Numbered from the stretch's first letter, positions 1 to 11,588 are shown. The stretch is DNA of 64,000 bases from Lycium barbarum (GCF_019175385.1 NC_083343.1:54644457-54708456); one strand, 5' to 3'. Numbers and translations: made by a program. The notes: generated by a model not told the origin, from the letters alone.

Positions 1-730
1 TTTTGAGTCCTCTCCGAATGTAGTTATAGGTATATTGTCTATATTTTCCCGTGATGTGTATACATTGATAGATCCGGGTTCTACATTCTCTTATATTACT
101 CCATATGTTGCTGGTTGTATTGGGGTGAAACCTGAGCCAATCAAACATTTTGAGGTATCTACTCCGGTTGGTAATCCCGTGATAGCAAGACAAGTGTATA
201 AAAATTGTGTAGTTGTGATATGTGATCGCCAGACCACAACTAATTTGATTGAGTTGGAAATGATAGATTTCAATGTAATTATGGGCATGGATTAGCTAAT
301 GTTGATTGCCGATTAAAAGTGGTTCGATTCCAATTTTCGGGAGAGCCCGTGCTGGAATGGATGGGTAATGCAGCATCTCCAAAGGGTAGGTTTATTTCCT
401 ACCTTAAGGCAAGGAAGATGATAGCCAAGGGTTATATTTATCATTATTTCGGGTTCATGATACCGAGTCAAAGCCGCCAACTTTCTAATCAGTTCCGGTA
501 GTGAATGAATTCCCAGATGTGTTTCCAGACGAACTTCCAGGTCTTCCTCCAGAAAGATAGATTGACTTCGCCATTGATGTGTTGCCGGACACCAAGCCTA
601 TTTTTATTCCTCCTTATCGGATTGCTCCGACAGAGTTGAAAGAGTTAAAGGTACAGTTGAAAGATTTTCTTGAAAAGGGGTTTATTTGACCCAGTTCATC
701 ACCGTGGGGAGCACCAGTCTTGTTTGTAAG
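1..730 (+). pseudogene. Element A pol, part 1: aspartic protease and start of reverse transcriptase
   Basis: Bases 35-295 encode a retropepsin-like segment with the DPGST active-site motif followed by SYI, and end at a GMD that normally continues with W. Here the W codon is TAG (293-295), and a short deletion follows. Frame-shifted homology resumes with the region leading into RT. Bases 500-728 encode the RT start (VFPDELPGLPP, then IPPYRIAP, then SSPWGAPV), with stops at 559-561 and 687-689. The second stop sits where an Arg is expected (CGA to TGA). The RT is cut at 730 by solo LTR K and resumes at 3969. Confidence 0.88.
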
Positions 731-1155
731 TGTTATATCCCGTATTTCGTACATTCGGATGATTCGAGAAAGTCGTGGCAAGTTAAGGACAAAATCATTT
801 TCAAGAGTTGTTTGATGTACGAGTTGTTAAGAATATTATTTATGTACGTCGGTAGTATGGAAATATTGGGAAAGGCCACGGGTAAAAAGAAACAAATTCG
901 CAAAATGACCTATGGTAATATCATGGAAGTCTAAGGGTAAAATGGTAATTTCACAAGTATTCAAGAAAAATGGAGGAATTCTCTAGGAAATAAAGAAAGG
1001 AGCAAGTGGCCATTTCATAAGTGAAGGGGGCAAAGTGTAAATATGGATGGACTAAAGTGTAAAAAGGAAGATATTTGGTCTTCCTTGACCAAATGAGAAA
1101 AATCAAGAAAAGAGGAGAATCCTCTAGAAAGAAAGCATGTGCTCTTCACATGCTC

Positions 1156-1158
<3 letters not shown>

Positions 1159-1251
<93 letters not shown>
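1159..1251. repeat. (TA)n microsatellite in LTR K
   Basis: About 90 bp of uninterrupted AT dinucleotides. The Ile/Tyr-rich open frame across it is an artefact of the repeat. Confidence 0.98.
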
Positions 1252-1253
<2 letters not shown>

Positions 1254-3313
1254 TCCCTCTCTTAATTCAAGACAAAAAAGAAATCATTTTTCCACTTTAG
1301 AAATTTCAAGAAACATGAAGAAAAAAAAAAAAAAAAGGCAAACGGCTAGGGGGGGCTGGCCGAACCAGCCCCATCAATTTGGTCATAGAAAATTTCTTTC
1401 TTCATGCTTTCATACTAATTAAGAGGCCCTCGTTGACGTGGAGTAGTTGTTGGAACAAGAAAACCGTTCGATATTGCGATTCTCCAAGCCTAGCCGAGAG
1501 TGAAGATGAATGGAAAAAGGTAAGATTCAATCCTCCTTTACATGTTTATGGATGTTTTGGACGTGTTATGGTGAATGAAAATTTATGAAAACCATGAAAG
1601 GTTGTGTGTTGGAAGATATGGCCGTGTGCATGTTCCTTTGGTGCAAGCATGATGAACAAATTTTATTTGATGTTATTTGATTGTTGTATACGTTGTGGAG
1701 TGTGGAAATGAATGAAATCTATGAAATTGTAATGTTGGTGGTATGGCCGAATGTAGTAGTGGTGGTGTAGAAGTAATGAATTGATTTTATTTTGGTAGTT
1801 TAATTGTTGTGTGGTGAAATCCATAACGTAAAATGAATGAAAAACCATGAATATAATATGTTGGAATGGTAGTCGTATGGGGTAGTGTTGGCCGTGTACA
1901 TGTGTTGTGTTGTGTGAGAGGATTAAATTAATTATATGTAGTATGTTGTTTGTTGTTGTAATATATAGAAAAGATGGATGAAAATGCATCAAAATATGTA
2001 AGAAGTGGTTATGGTCAAATAATAGGCGTTTTGGTAAGTTAAGGTAAATCGATGTTATTTGACATTCTAGTTGTCGTCGTTATGGATTATGTGTTGAGGA
2101 ATGAAGGTTGTTGTTGAAGTTAGCATACATGAATGATGATGACATACACGGTTGTTGTTGAATTGGAGTGTTTCGGGCAAAGTAATATGTTGATTAAGTC
2201 GTGGAAAGATTACGTGAATTAAATTGAATTGAATTGAATGATGGAATGTTGCTAGAATGAATTGCTAATATTGTTGTTGGTTTGGCCGAGTTCCATTCTC
2301 GGATTGTTGTTGTTAAATTTGGCCGAGTTAGAATCTCGGGGGTGGTGTATTTACAGGGGAGATGCTGCCGAAATTTCGGCAGAATATAAATGAATGTGTT
2401 TGAAAGGTTAAGGCAAGTATATGACAAAGGATCTAACGAATGTATGAACTCCTATGAATGTAGATTAACAAGTTGGACGATAAGCGTAGCTAGTAAGGCG
2501 CGGCGCAGGTATGTAAGGCTAAGCCCTTTCTTTCTATGGCATGAATCATATGATATAGTCTTATAAATGCTCCCATAACGTCCTTGTTTTCAAAAGCTAG
2601 AAGTTATGAATTCCAAACATGATTTCCTTTCTAAAAGTTATAAATGTTTTCCAAAATATTCATTTTTCTCCAAAATCCTAGCTTTACGATTTTGAAAGTT
2701 TTTATGATTAAAACAACGACTACGATACTATAGCGATAATAATGATGCCAGACATGATAAAGTGTCTATGACGAGTATGTCAAGGATATGTTCTTACCAT
2801 GACTACGACGATATGAAATGTTAAGCTATTTTGGATAATGACTATTTGAAGGTTTCAAAGTATATGAAATAAAATGTTATAATCCTGTTTCATGTTTCCC
2901 CGTGATGATATTCTTCATTGATAATCTCGCCTTATAATTGTTCCTTCAAGGCGAGACATGACGACCAAGATGATTCCATAATACAATCGGAGGTTACCGA
3001 CCTTACGTCACTCCAATAGACACATGACTTTCCTTGGGCTCTCATGCATGCTATATATGTAAATGGGAGGGGGGAAGGGATACATGTATATAGGGACATG
3101 GGGAAGGGAAACATGTTTCATCGCCACCTGGTCATCTAGCATTATCATCCCGGACGCGGGATGCCCGGACGCGGGATATATGGGCGAGACGACATATTTC
3201 GGCGCAATGTGGGCGAGCCGACTTGTTCGGCGCAATGATATGATATGACTAAATAAGCATGCATGGTTTCCGCCCTAAGTGGCATTCACATGTACAGGTA
3301 TTCAGTCAGCCTA

Positions 3314-3452
3314 TGATATGCTATATGTCTCCCTATGATATGATATGACATGCTATGATATGATACGACAGGATATGCTATGATATGACATGATATGATA
3401 TGATATGACATGATATGATATGATATGACACGATATGATATGACATGATATG
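3314..3452. repeat. Degenerate ATGATATGACAT tandem repeat in LTR K
   Basis: Short units mixing GATAT and GACAT repeat about a dozen times just upstream of the double hairpin. Short versions appear at the equivalent place in the F LTRs (about 43495-43515). Confidence 0.9.
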
Positions 3453-3534
3453 TACTCTATGAGATGCCATATGATTCCTTTGTGATTATCCCCACTGGTA
3501 CCTCTCATTGTGTTGTCGTTCATGCCTTACATAC

Positions 3535-3572
3535 TCCGTACATTGCTCGTACTGACCCCTCTTCTTCGGGGG
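3535..3572 (+). other. Double hairpin in LTR K
   Basis: The first stem is TCCGTAC with GTACTGA (one mismatch). The second is CCCC with GGGG around a CTTCTTC-type loop, followed by CTGCG. Equivalent structures occur in nearly every long LTR here: 10728, 15826, 16772, 20481, 27935, 33061, 35358, 36152, 41157, 43901, 50936, 56310 and 61924. Confidence 0.7.
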
Positions 3573-3968
3573 CTGCGTTTCATGCCACGCAGGTACACCC
3601 AGATGAGCCGAAGTCATTATAGAAGGTGTTCCAGCGAAGTTGGCGAGCTCCACTTGGCCCTGGAGTGTAGCCGAGTTAGCGTACTATGCTATGATGTCCT
3701 TGTTCAATGCTAGAGGCTTTGCAGACAGAGTCATGAGTATAGAGTGTCAGCTTGGTAGACGGCTTCACCAGTCAAAATGTTATTACGTTTCATGTCTCGC
3801 GTTCCATATGATGATATACTTTCCAAAAAAAAAATATTGAGAGTTTACTATGTATTTATTTCTTAATTGATACGAGAGTTTATCTATGTAATAAGAGTCA
3901 GCGGGTTCGCTCGGCTCCAGATATGGGGTCGGGTGCCCATCACACCCTAGTAAAGTCGGGGTGTGACA

Positions 3969-5075
3969 GCAAGGAAGATAGACGGATCTCTACGAATGTG
4001 CATCGATTATAGGCAGTTGAACAAGGTGACGATAAAGAGCAGATATCCTCTTCCGAGGATTGATGATTTATTTGATCAGCTACAGGGTGCCAAATGGTTT
4101 TCAAAAATAGATTTGAGGTTGGGTTACCATCAAGTGAGAGTTAGAGAAGCAGATATTCCCAAGACAGCCTTCAGAACGCGATATGGCCACTATGAGTTCA
4201 GAGTGATGTCGTTTGGATTAACTAATGCTCCAGCCGTGTTCATGAATTTAATGAATATTGTGTTCAGGCCACTCTTGGACTTATTTGTGATAGTATTTAT
4301 TGATGATATTCTGGTGTATTCTTGCACGGAATCCGAACATGCAGATCATTTGCGAATTGTTCTTAGCATTCTTCGAGCCCGGGAGTTATATGCAAAATTT
4401 TCAAAGTGCAAGTTTTGGCTAAATTCTGTGACATTTTTGGGCCATGTTATCTCAGATGATGGCATTCGAGTCGACACTCAGAAAATTGAAGCTGTGAAGA
4501 CTTGGCCAAGGCCTACGATGCCTATAGAAGTTCGTAGCTTTCTGGGGTTTGCAGGTTATTATAGAAGATTCATAGAGGGCTTTTCATCTAATTCAGCCCC
4601 ATTGACGAAGCTAACCCAGAAGTCAGCCAAATTCCAATGGAATGATGCTTGTGAACGTAGTTTCCAGGAGTTGAAAGGCAGATTGACCTCAGCTCCGGTC
4701 TTAACACTTCCAGAAGGGTCAAGTGGCTATGTTGTGTATTGTGACGCTTCCGGTGTCGGATTAGGATGCGTATTGATGCAGCATGGAAAGGTTATTGCAT
4801 ATGCTTTGAGACAATTACGGAAACATGAAAAGAATTACCCGACTCATGATCTCGAATTGGCCGCGGTTACTCATGCCTTAAAAATATGGAGGCATTATTT
4901 GTATGGTGTGCATGTTGATATTTATACAGATCACAAAAGTCTTCAGTACATTTTCAAGCAAAAGGAGTTGAACCTGCGACAGAGGCGGTGGTTAGAATTG
5001 TTAAAAGATTATGATGTGAACATTTTGTACCACCCCGGAAAAGCGAATATAGTAGCCGATGCGCTTAGCTGCTGA
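3969..5075 (+). pseudogene. Element A reverse transcriptase and RNase H
   Basis: This is a 370-residue open stretch that begins in the RT fingers right after solo LTR K ([14 protein letters not shown]). The catalytic box is FIDD (variant of YIDD) near residue 114, followed by the thumb motif FLGHVIS and the connection. RNase H has the CDAS Asp, the ELAA Glu and TDHKSL, and ends at ADALS. The next two residues, Arg-Arg in relatives, read TGC TGA, and this stop closes the frame at 5075. The domain core is intact. It makes cDNA and degrades the RNA template in autonomous relatives, but here it is cut off from its N-terminus. Confidence 0.92.
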
Positions 5076-6079
5076 TCAATGGGCAGTTTATGTGAAGTCT
5101 CTTCGGAAAAGAAAGAAATAGTTCATGAGCTCCGCCAACTAGCAAATCTTGGAGTGCGTGTAATCGATTCGAGTAATGTGGGGGTTAGTATCAATGATCC
5201 CACAATTTCATCCTTGGACATGGAAGTGAAAGAACGGCAATATGAAGATCCTAAATTGTGTCGTTACAAAGACGCATCTCATGGAAAAGGAAAGTCCTCA
5301 TTTGAAGTTCCTATGGATGGAATTCTTAGATATCAGGCAGGCTATGTGTGCCGAATATAGCAGAATTGCGCCGACGAATTCTAGAAGAAGCACATTTTTC
5401 CCGGTATTCTATTCACCCGGGTGCAACTAAAATGTATCGTGATCTCAAGATGATGTATTGGTGGGATGGCATGAAGAGAGACATAGCCGAATTTGTAGCA
5501 GAGTGCCCAAATTGCCAACAAGTAAAAGTTGAACATCAGAAGACAGAAGGCTTATTGCAAGCAATAGAAATCCCTACTTGGAAATGGGAAGTGATCAACA
5601 TGGATTTCATCGTGGGATTACCTCGTTCCCGCGGCAAGTATGATTCTATATGGGTGATTGTGGATAGATTGACGAAAGCACCCCATTTTCTCCCAGTTAA
5701 GACTACATACTCAGCCGAAGATTATGCAAGGTTGTATCTCAAGGAAATTGTGCGCCTTCATGGTATTCCATTATCTATTATCACAGACAGAGGAGCACAG
5801 TTTACAGCTAAGTTCTGGAAGTCCTTCCAAGAAGGTCTAGGCACTCAAGTGAAGCTTAGCATGGCATTTCATCCGCAGACCGATGGACAAGCCGAGCGTA
5901 CTATTCAAACCTTGGAAGATATGCTACGAGCATGTGTGCTGGATTTCGGTGGAAGTTGGGACGATCATTTACCGCTAATCGAATTTGCATACAATAATAG
6001 TTATCATTCCAGCATTCAAATGGCTCCATATGAAGCTTTATATGGGAGGAAATGTAGATCTCCAATTTGGATGGTTTGA
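5076..6079 (+). pseudogene. Element A linker and integrase (zinc and DDE core)
   Basis: After the RNase H stop the linker reads on from 5079 (MGSLCEVSSE). A frameshift near 5335-5350 separates it from the integrase frame starting [10 protein letters not shown] at about 5351. The HHCC zinc domain ends in CPNCQQVK. The DDE triad residues are the Asp in NMDFIVG, the Asp in ITDRGAQF and the Glu in GQAERT, with HPQTDGQ before the last. A one-base insertion near 6064 shifts the frame after CRSPI, where relatives read [10 protein letters not shown]. In a working copy this protein would insert cDNA into chromatin. Confidence 0.9.
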
Positions 6080-6677
6080 AACAGGAGAAGCACAATTAGT
6101 AGGCCCTGAATTGATTCAACAAGCGGTGGAAAAAGTTAAGGTGATCCGAGATCGATTGTTGACAGCCCAAAGTCGCCAAAAGTCTTATGCGGACAATCGC
6201 CGACGAGACTTGGAATTTCAAGCGGGTGATTGGGTATTTTTGAAAGTATCGCCAATGAAAGGGGTGATGAGATTTGGCAAGAAAAGGAAGCTATGTCCTT
6301 GATATATTGGACCCTACAAAATTATCCGCAAGGTGGGTCATGTAGCCTATGAATTGGACTTGCCTTCGGAGCTTGAATCAGTCCACCCAGTTTTCCACGT
6401 TTCGATGCTCCGCAAGTGTATTAGAGATCCCACAAAGGTTGTTCCAATAGATGATGTGCAAGTAACAGAAAAGCTAACCTATGAAGAAGTGCCTATTGCT
6501 ATTCTCGACAGGCAAGTATGAATACTCTGAAACAAAGAGGTGGTTTTAGTTAAAGTCTTGTGGCGAAACAATAACTGGGAAGAAGTGACTTGGGAAGCGG
6601 AAGGGAGTATGAAGTCTAAGTATCCGCTTTTATTTCGACCCCCAGGAGAGATTCAAGATAAAACGCCAACGATATAA
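6080..6677 (+). pseudogene. Element A integrase C-terminus and chromodomain
   Basis: The frame entered after the insertion encodes the GPY/F-type module (SYADNRRRDLEF, GDWVFLKVSP, then YIGPYKII after a stop at 6300-6302). It continues into HVAYELDLP and HPVFHVSMLRKC. After a further stop at 6519-6521 come KVLWRNNNWEEVTWEAE and KYPLLF, the C-terminal chromodomain motif of chromoviruses. Both stops sit where Arg is expected and look like CGA to TGA changes. The natural stop is TAA at 6675-6677. Chromodomains steer integration to modified histones, which fits a heterochromatic setting. Confidence 0.88.
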
Positions 6678-6880
6678 TGTATCTATGTTTATTTTTCATG
6701 CTTTTGGTCGTGTGTGGCCATACATATGTTGATATTGTGATGTAGCCCTGTGAGGCGATGATATTATGGGTTGTTGTGGCAGGATGGTAGTACCATATTA
6801 CAGGGGAAACTCTGGCGAAATTTTCGCAGAATCCCGAGTGTTTAACATTCGAGGACGAATGTTCCAAAAGGGGGGAAGAA
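6678..6880 (+). promoter_or_regulatory. Element A 3' untranslated region, palindromes and polypurine tract
   Basis: Bases 6800-6833 hold AGGGGAAACTCTGGCG followed by AAATTTTCGCAGAAT, a version of a motif also found inside the LTRs. Bases 6844-6863 are the near-perfect palindrome AACATTCGAGGACGAATGTT. Bases 6866-6880 are the PPT (AAAAGGGGGGAAGAA), directly against the LTR start TGTTACACC. The PPT primes plus-strand cDNA. Confidence 0.88.
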
Positions 6881-8525
6881 TGTTACACCTCAGAAATTTT
6901 CCCGTGAACGTACCACGAATAGACTAACGAAGAATACGGGTAGATGATGTTTCAATCAAAAGGGAATGACGTTTGATGACCCTAAGTAAGATTTCAAAGG
7001 CAATGGGAACAAGAGATAGGTTATGCTCCACAATGACTAAATTATAGGTTTTGAAGACTTGAAAGTTACAGATTTGCACTTTGGCCCAGTTGGTCGTAAA
7101 ATGAAATACGAACCGTAAAGTAGTATACGGCCCGTAAACCACCATGTCGTATTTCAACTCAGAAAACTTCAACTTTCTGTCAAATGTTCAAATGGTTAAA
7201 TACAACTTGGAATACGGACCGTAAATTGAAATACGGCCCGTAAACTGCGATCGTAAAACACCACGATCCTCAGCATACCTTTCTGGTTTTGATATGCTTA
7301 AATACGACCACGATATATGGCTCGTAAACTGGAATACGGACCGTAAACTGGGTTTACGACCACTGGGCACTTCGACTACTGTTCATTCCGGATTAGATTT
7401 TAAGTCATTAAAAGGAGACCCAAGCTCATTAAATTCATTTCATCTTCACGATATTTCTCTCTAGAAACCTCTAGAATACTCTCTACTCTTCAACTACAAG
7501 AATTCAAAGGAAATTAGTGATCAACTACAACCCACGAAATCAAGTGTAAGAATCACACTAAAGTTCATCTTTCTCAAGAAAACCCAAAAGAAGTGAAGTA
7601 GGGTTTTGGTGCTAAAGGAGTAATTCCATTCAAGGCTTGTTCAACCATCATATAAGGTACGTTTCATGACTAAACCATGTTGTTTAAGGTATTGAAAGGT
7701 TAAGATACTTGAATTGTAGAAAGACATAGGAAATGGGTTATTAATGAGTGAATAGTGTCATGGTTGGATGGTAGTTGGGTTGAATCATGAACGTTGGTGT
7801 GTTGTGATTATGAATGCGTTATAAATGACATTTAGACCATGAAATAAGTATTATATACGAGGAAACGCGATAGTAAGCTATAACCATAAAGGTTGAGAAA
7901 TGGAAGAGAAATGGTAGATTGTGGTCGATGTATACAAATGACGATTGTTGATTTTAATATTGTGAATATTGTTGTGAGAATGTGGGAGTTGATATAGAGT
8001 ATGGGAAAGTAGTATAAACGAAGGAAGTGCTGTCCATTTTTCCTAGAATTAGTAACGCGTTATTATAGTCGAATTAACTAACGATAGTGCGAATTCCCTT
8101 TTGAAGGTAGAAAGTGGTATCGAAGGAGAACAAGCAAGAGATAGCTCAGTTAAACGTCAAAGGTATGTGAGGCTAGCCCTTTCCTTCTAATGGCATGAAT
8201 CTTCTAGCATGATTTTCCTTCCTCCTCATGAGTTCCTATATTCCAGAAAGCTAAGAGCCTATGTCTATGAATAGCTATACAAGATAAAAGATATGACATG
8301 ATGATTCTATAATGTTAAAGGTGTATTTTTTATTGCTTACACTCGCCTTATATGCTAATTCCTTCAAGGTGAGGCAGAATGTCAATAATTGCTCCATAAT
8401 GAAATCGGGGGATCACGACCTTACGTCACCCTGATAAAGTAAAGTTGTTCAAAAGCCTTATGCATGTATTATGATAAGTATGTTACAATAAGCATATTAT
8501 GATGAGCATGTATGATGATGATATA
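6881..8525 (+). other. Element A 3' LTR, left part
   Basis: It begins TGTTACACCTCAG next to the PPT. A GC-rich palindrome cluster (7092-7362) comes first, then an AT-rich stretch and a pyrimidine-rich leader near 7440-7500 that probably marks the transcription start. The motif GGTATGTGAGGCTAGCCC (8163) and the 'accttacgtcac' tract (8419) are shared by other long LTRs here. It breaks at 8525 where B inserted and resumes at 16407. Confidence 0.9.
7092..7362 (+). repeat. Cluster of TACGGNCCGTAAA palindromes upstream of the A LTR start site
   Basis: At least eight variants of (A)TACGG(A/C)CCGTAAA lie within 270 bp, spaced irregularly and in both orientations of the half site. The cluster ends just before the AT-rich and pyrimidine-rich promoter-like stretch. 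Confidence 0.85.
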
Positions 8526-11124
8526 TGTTACGTCCCGTATTTTATACATTGGGACAATCCGGATTAACTATGATACGTTAGGGCCAAGACCTTTCCGGGA
8601 CATGAAGTCGGGACTTTTGACCTTCGATTTTATTTTGAGACATAAGTTGTACATGAAATTGTTGGCATGGAACACTTAGAAAAAATTGGGACCAAAAGTC
8701 ATATATTAGGAAGTTGAAAATCTTGCAAAAAATAGGCCCTTGGCCGTGTGGCTTGAGATTGGTTCCACACATGTTGTGGCCAATTTTAAGTGGTCCAACA
8801 TATGTGTGGGCCATGGACACATGGAGAGTTCATTTAGGAGCTTAAAAGATGACTTCTAAGTCATCTTCTCTCATTCTATACTTAGCAAACAAATCAAGAA
8901 GTTGAAGAACACCACCACCAAACTCTCGGCCAAGAACCAAGAAAAACCAAGTCCAATTCTAGCCATTCCAAAAATATTTCTTTGGTGTAAATTCTCTAAT
9001 TGGAGGTCCCTAAGTAGCGTGGAAGTGTTGTTGGAGCGATCAAGAGATCCGTCTAGTAGATCGCAAACCCTAGCCTATTTGTGGAGTTAGAGAAGAAAGG
9101 TAAGATTTGATCTTGTTTTATGTGTTGTGCATGTTTTATGCATGTTTTAGTATGTTAATATGGATGAAATTTGTGAAATATAGTAGGTTGGAGGTGAGCC
9201 GTGTATGGTGTGTGTGGTCGTGTAGGTGTGTGTTGTGATTGGGTTGATGAATTGATTCTATGTAGCATATTTAGTTGTGTAGTGTGGAGAAAAGAATAAG
9301 AATCATCAATATATGTATATGTGTAGGGTGGCCGAATGTAGGTCATATTGCATGACAAGAATGGGTTATGGTTGTGTTCTCGGGTTTGGTATTGTTTTAG
9401 GGAAAATTGGAGCAATTGTTGAATTGTTGGAAATATTGTGTAAATTGTTTAAAATGTCCTTGAATATTGTTGGTATGGGTTCGGGTTGGTATTTGAATGT
9501 ATGAGCGGCGATGTGGCTTGAATGTAAGCCGTCGAATTGAATATTATGAATGTTGTTGAATGATGTAAAAGAGAGTTATTAGTGTAATATTGCCTTTCGG
9601 ATTGGTCATTGGAGTTGTTAGGTTGATTATTGTTGTTGTGATTGTTGATTTGGCCGAGTTAAATTCTCGGGGTTGGCCTATTTACAGGGGAAATGCTGCC
9701 CAAATTTCTGCAGAATTTAGTGTTAGTTTGGAATAAATCGCCTAAGTGCCTATGTCTAATGTTTGATATTCGTTAACGTATTTCTAGACCTTGGGGAGCC
9801 CGAGGCGTAGGTTGGTATTACCTTGAGTTGGGATAGCTTGGAGTGCGTACGAGGTATGTAAAGCTCAACCCTTCCTTCTTTTAGCATGCCTTAGTTATAA
9901 ATAGATTACGTCACGAGCCTCGAGGAAATTCTAAATTCGCAATCCGAGCACGTTATGACTCTTATATATATTTCTTGGCATTCGTATGTTTGATGTGATG
10001 AAATATGAACCCTTATGTCTTCGAAACAATTGATTTCCAAATGTTGCACAAAAAGTTTTGTTTTAAAGAATTCCGTAACTATGGACGCTGTATCTTTCAC
10101 ATAAAGGCTCGGATTGCTCCGATATTTTCGTAGGAGTTTGCATGGCGTATGATGAGTATGTTCTCCATAGGCGGGCCCGGCTCGGGTCGATACCCGTCCG
10201 TGGGTCCCGTGACTTTCCTTTATGTAATTCGGAAGACTTTTGAAAGAATTTGGTATGACTATTATTTCGATTCTCATGTATTGTCATTTTACTTATATTT
10301 GAGTCCATGATAATGATTTTATGCATATGGTTACTCACGACTCTGCTCGTGCGTTCTGTTATATCTTTCGCCGAGTCCCGGGCCGGTTCTGTTGTCGTGC
10401 GCACTTTGATATACTCCGGTGTTATGCTGTGTTTATGGTTCACCGAGCCACTCACTAGAGAGTCGAGTTCCACTTATATTGGGCGTTATGTTGTGTATGG
10501 CGTTATGTTGTGTTATGATGTGTGACGGGGACACGGAGATGTGAAACCTTCTGGTGTTATGCTGTGTTATGGCGCCATCGACGGGCGGGCGACCATATTT
10601 TCTGTGCCCTATGCATGACTTATATTTTAAGAGTAAACATTTTGATATTTTGGACTTGCACTTATTTTCTGTACTTTTATTTCATTTATGCCTCGGATTT
10701 GTTTACTGTACCTTCTGCTTTGCATACTCAGTACATATTTCGTACTGACCCCCCATTCTTCGGGGGGGGGGGGGGAGGGGGGGGGAGGCTGCGATTCATG
10801 CCCGCAGGTACAGACGCACAGTTTGGTGTTCCACCAGTTTAGGACACCATCTTCTGCTGTTTGGAGTGCTCCTCTTATTCCGGAGCCTACATTTTGGTAT
10901 ATATACTCGTTCGTTGCATATGTATATATTTGTTCAGGGGTACGGCGGGGCCCTGTCCCGCCATATGATTCGGTTGGTCTGTTTAGAGGTCTGTAGACGT
11001 ATATGTGGGTTTGTGCCTACTTCTGTACAGATGTGTTGGTATGATCCCACTCGCCATGGCAGCCTTGTCGGCGTGCACTTGTATATGTTTTGGGCCGTTG
11101 CGCCATTTGATAGCCTTGTCGGCT

Positions 11125-11166
<42 letters not shown>

Positions 11167-11384
11167 TTGTGTTGAAATGTGTCTGAGACAGTTTGATATA
11201 ATTTGAGGCAGTGTGTGATATTTGTGCCTGTATACGCTATCTGTATTTGATTCGGATGGGATGAGTGTGACGGGGACACGGAGATGTGAAACCTTCTGGT
11301 GTTATGCTGTGATTCGGATTGGATGAGTGTGTTCGGGTGCCCAGTTGGGACACTAGTCACGGCCTACGGGGTTGGGTCATGACA
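8526..11384 (+). other. Element B 5' LTR
   Basis: 2859 bp. It contains a CCGAG/CTCGG hairpin and the AGGGGAAATGCTGCCC motif near 9655-9715, the GGTATGTAAAGCTC motif at 9852, the double hairpin 10728-10768 with a G-rich second arm, and (TA)n at 11129-11164. It carries a filler of about 60 bp near 11265-11325 that the 3' LTR lacks. Confidence 0.93.
11129..11164. repeat. (TA)n microsatellite in B 5' LTR
   Basis: Eighteen AT dinucleotides. The partner copy in the 3' LTR (16217-16243) is shorter, as expected for slippage after insertion. Confidence 0.97.
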
Positions 11385-11588
11385 GAAGTGGTATCAGAGC
11401 GGTTTGTCCTCAGAATTTCTACAGGCCGTGTCTCGTAGAGTCTTGTTTATCGGTGTGTTGTGCACCACATCTATAAACAGGAGGCTACAGGACATTTAGG
11501 GTGTTACTTTTCTTTGAATCTTAGATCGTGCGATAGAGCTGTGCTGTTAGGATGACTCTTTTCTGATCAGTTGTGGTGTTTTTTAGTG
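11385..11588 (+). promoter_or_regulatory. Element B primer binding site and leader
   Basis: TGGTATCAGAGC (11389-11400) is the standard PBS complementary to the initiator tRNA-Met 3' end. The leader holds a hairpin at 11441-11482 (outer stem TCTTGTTTAT with ATAAACAGGA) and then the conserved tract TTAGATCGTGCGATAGAGC (11521-11539) before the gag ATG. The same order is seen in C, D, E, F and I. Confidence 0.88.

Larger units (their letters stand above)
731..3968 (+). mobile_element. Solo LTR K inside element A RT
   Basis: It begins TGTTATATCCCGTA and ends GTGTGACA, the same termini as other LTRs here. The flanks are GTAAG (726-730) and GCAAG (3969-3973), a 5-bp TSD with one mismatch. Joining the flanks restores the RT reading VLFV-K-DGSLRMC, so the insertion point is certain. 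There is no PBS or PPT, so it is a solo LTR of 3238 bp left by LTR-LTR recombination. Landmarks are a TA microsatellite, a CCGAG/CTCGG hairpin plus the palindrome TGCCGAAATTTCGGCA near 2370, and a double hairpin at 3535-3572. Its start resembles the LTR start of element E. Confidence 0.9.

Noticed and set aside
1075..1422. 115-residue open frame with a long Ile-Tyr run
   Set aside because: It is the translation of the (TA)n microsatellite in LTR K. The same applies to the frames at 26225-26646, 49113-49379 and 55049-55387.
3963..6677. Endogenous plant pararetrovirus (caulimovirid) pol
   Set aside because: Integrase and chromodomain follow RNase H and LTRs flank the region. No movement protein motif is seen. 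This is Ty3/gypsy.
10522..10996. Gly-rich open frames in the B LTR
   Set aside because: They come from the poly-G arm of hairpin 2. The frame differs between the two LTRs.
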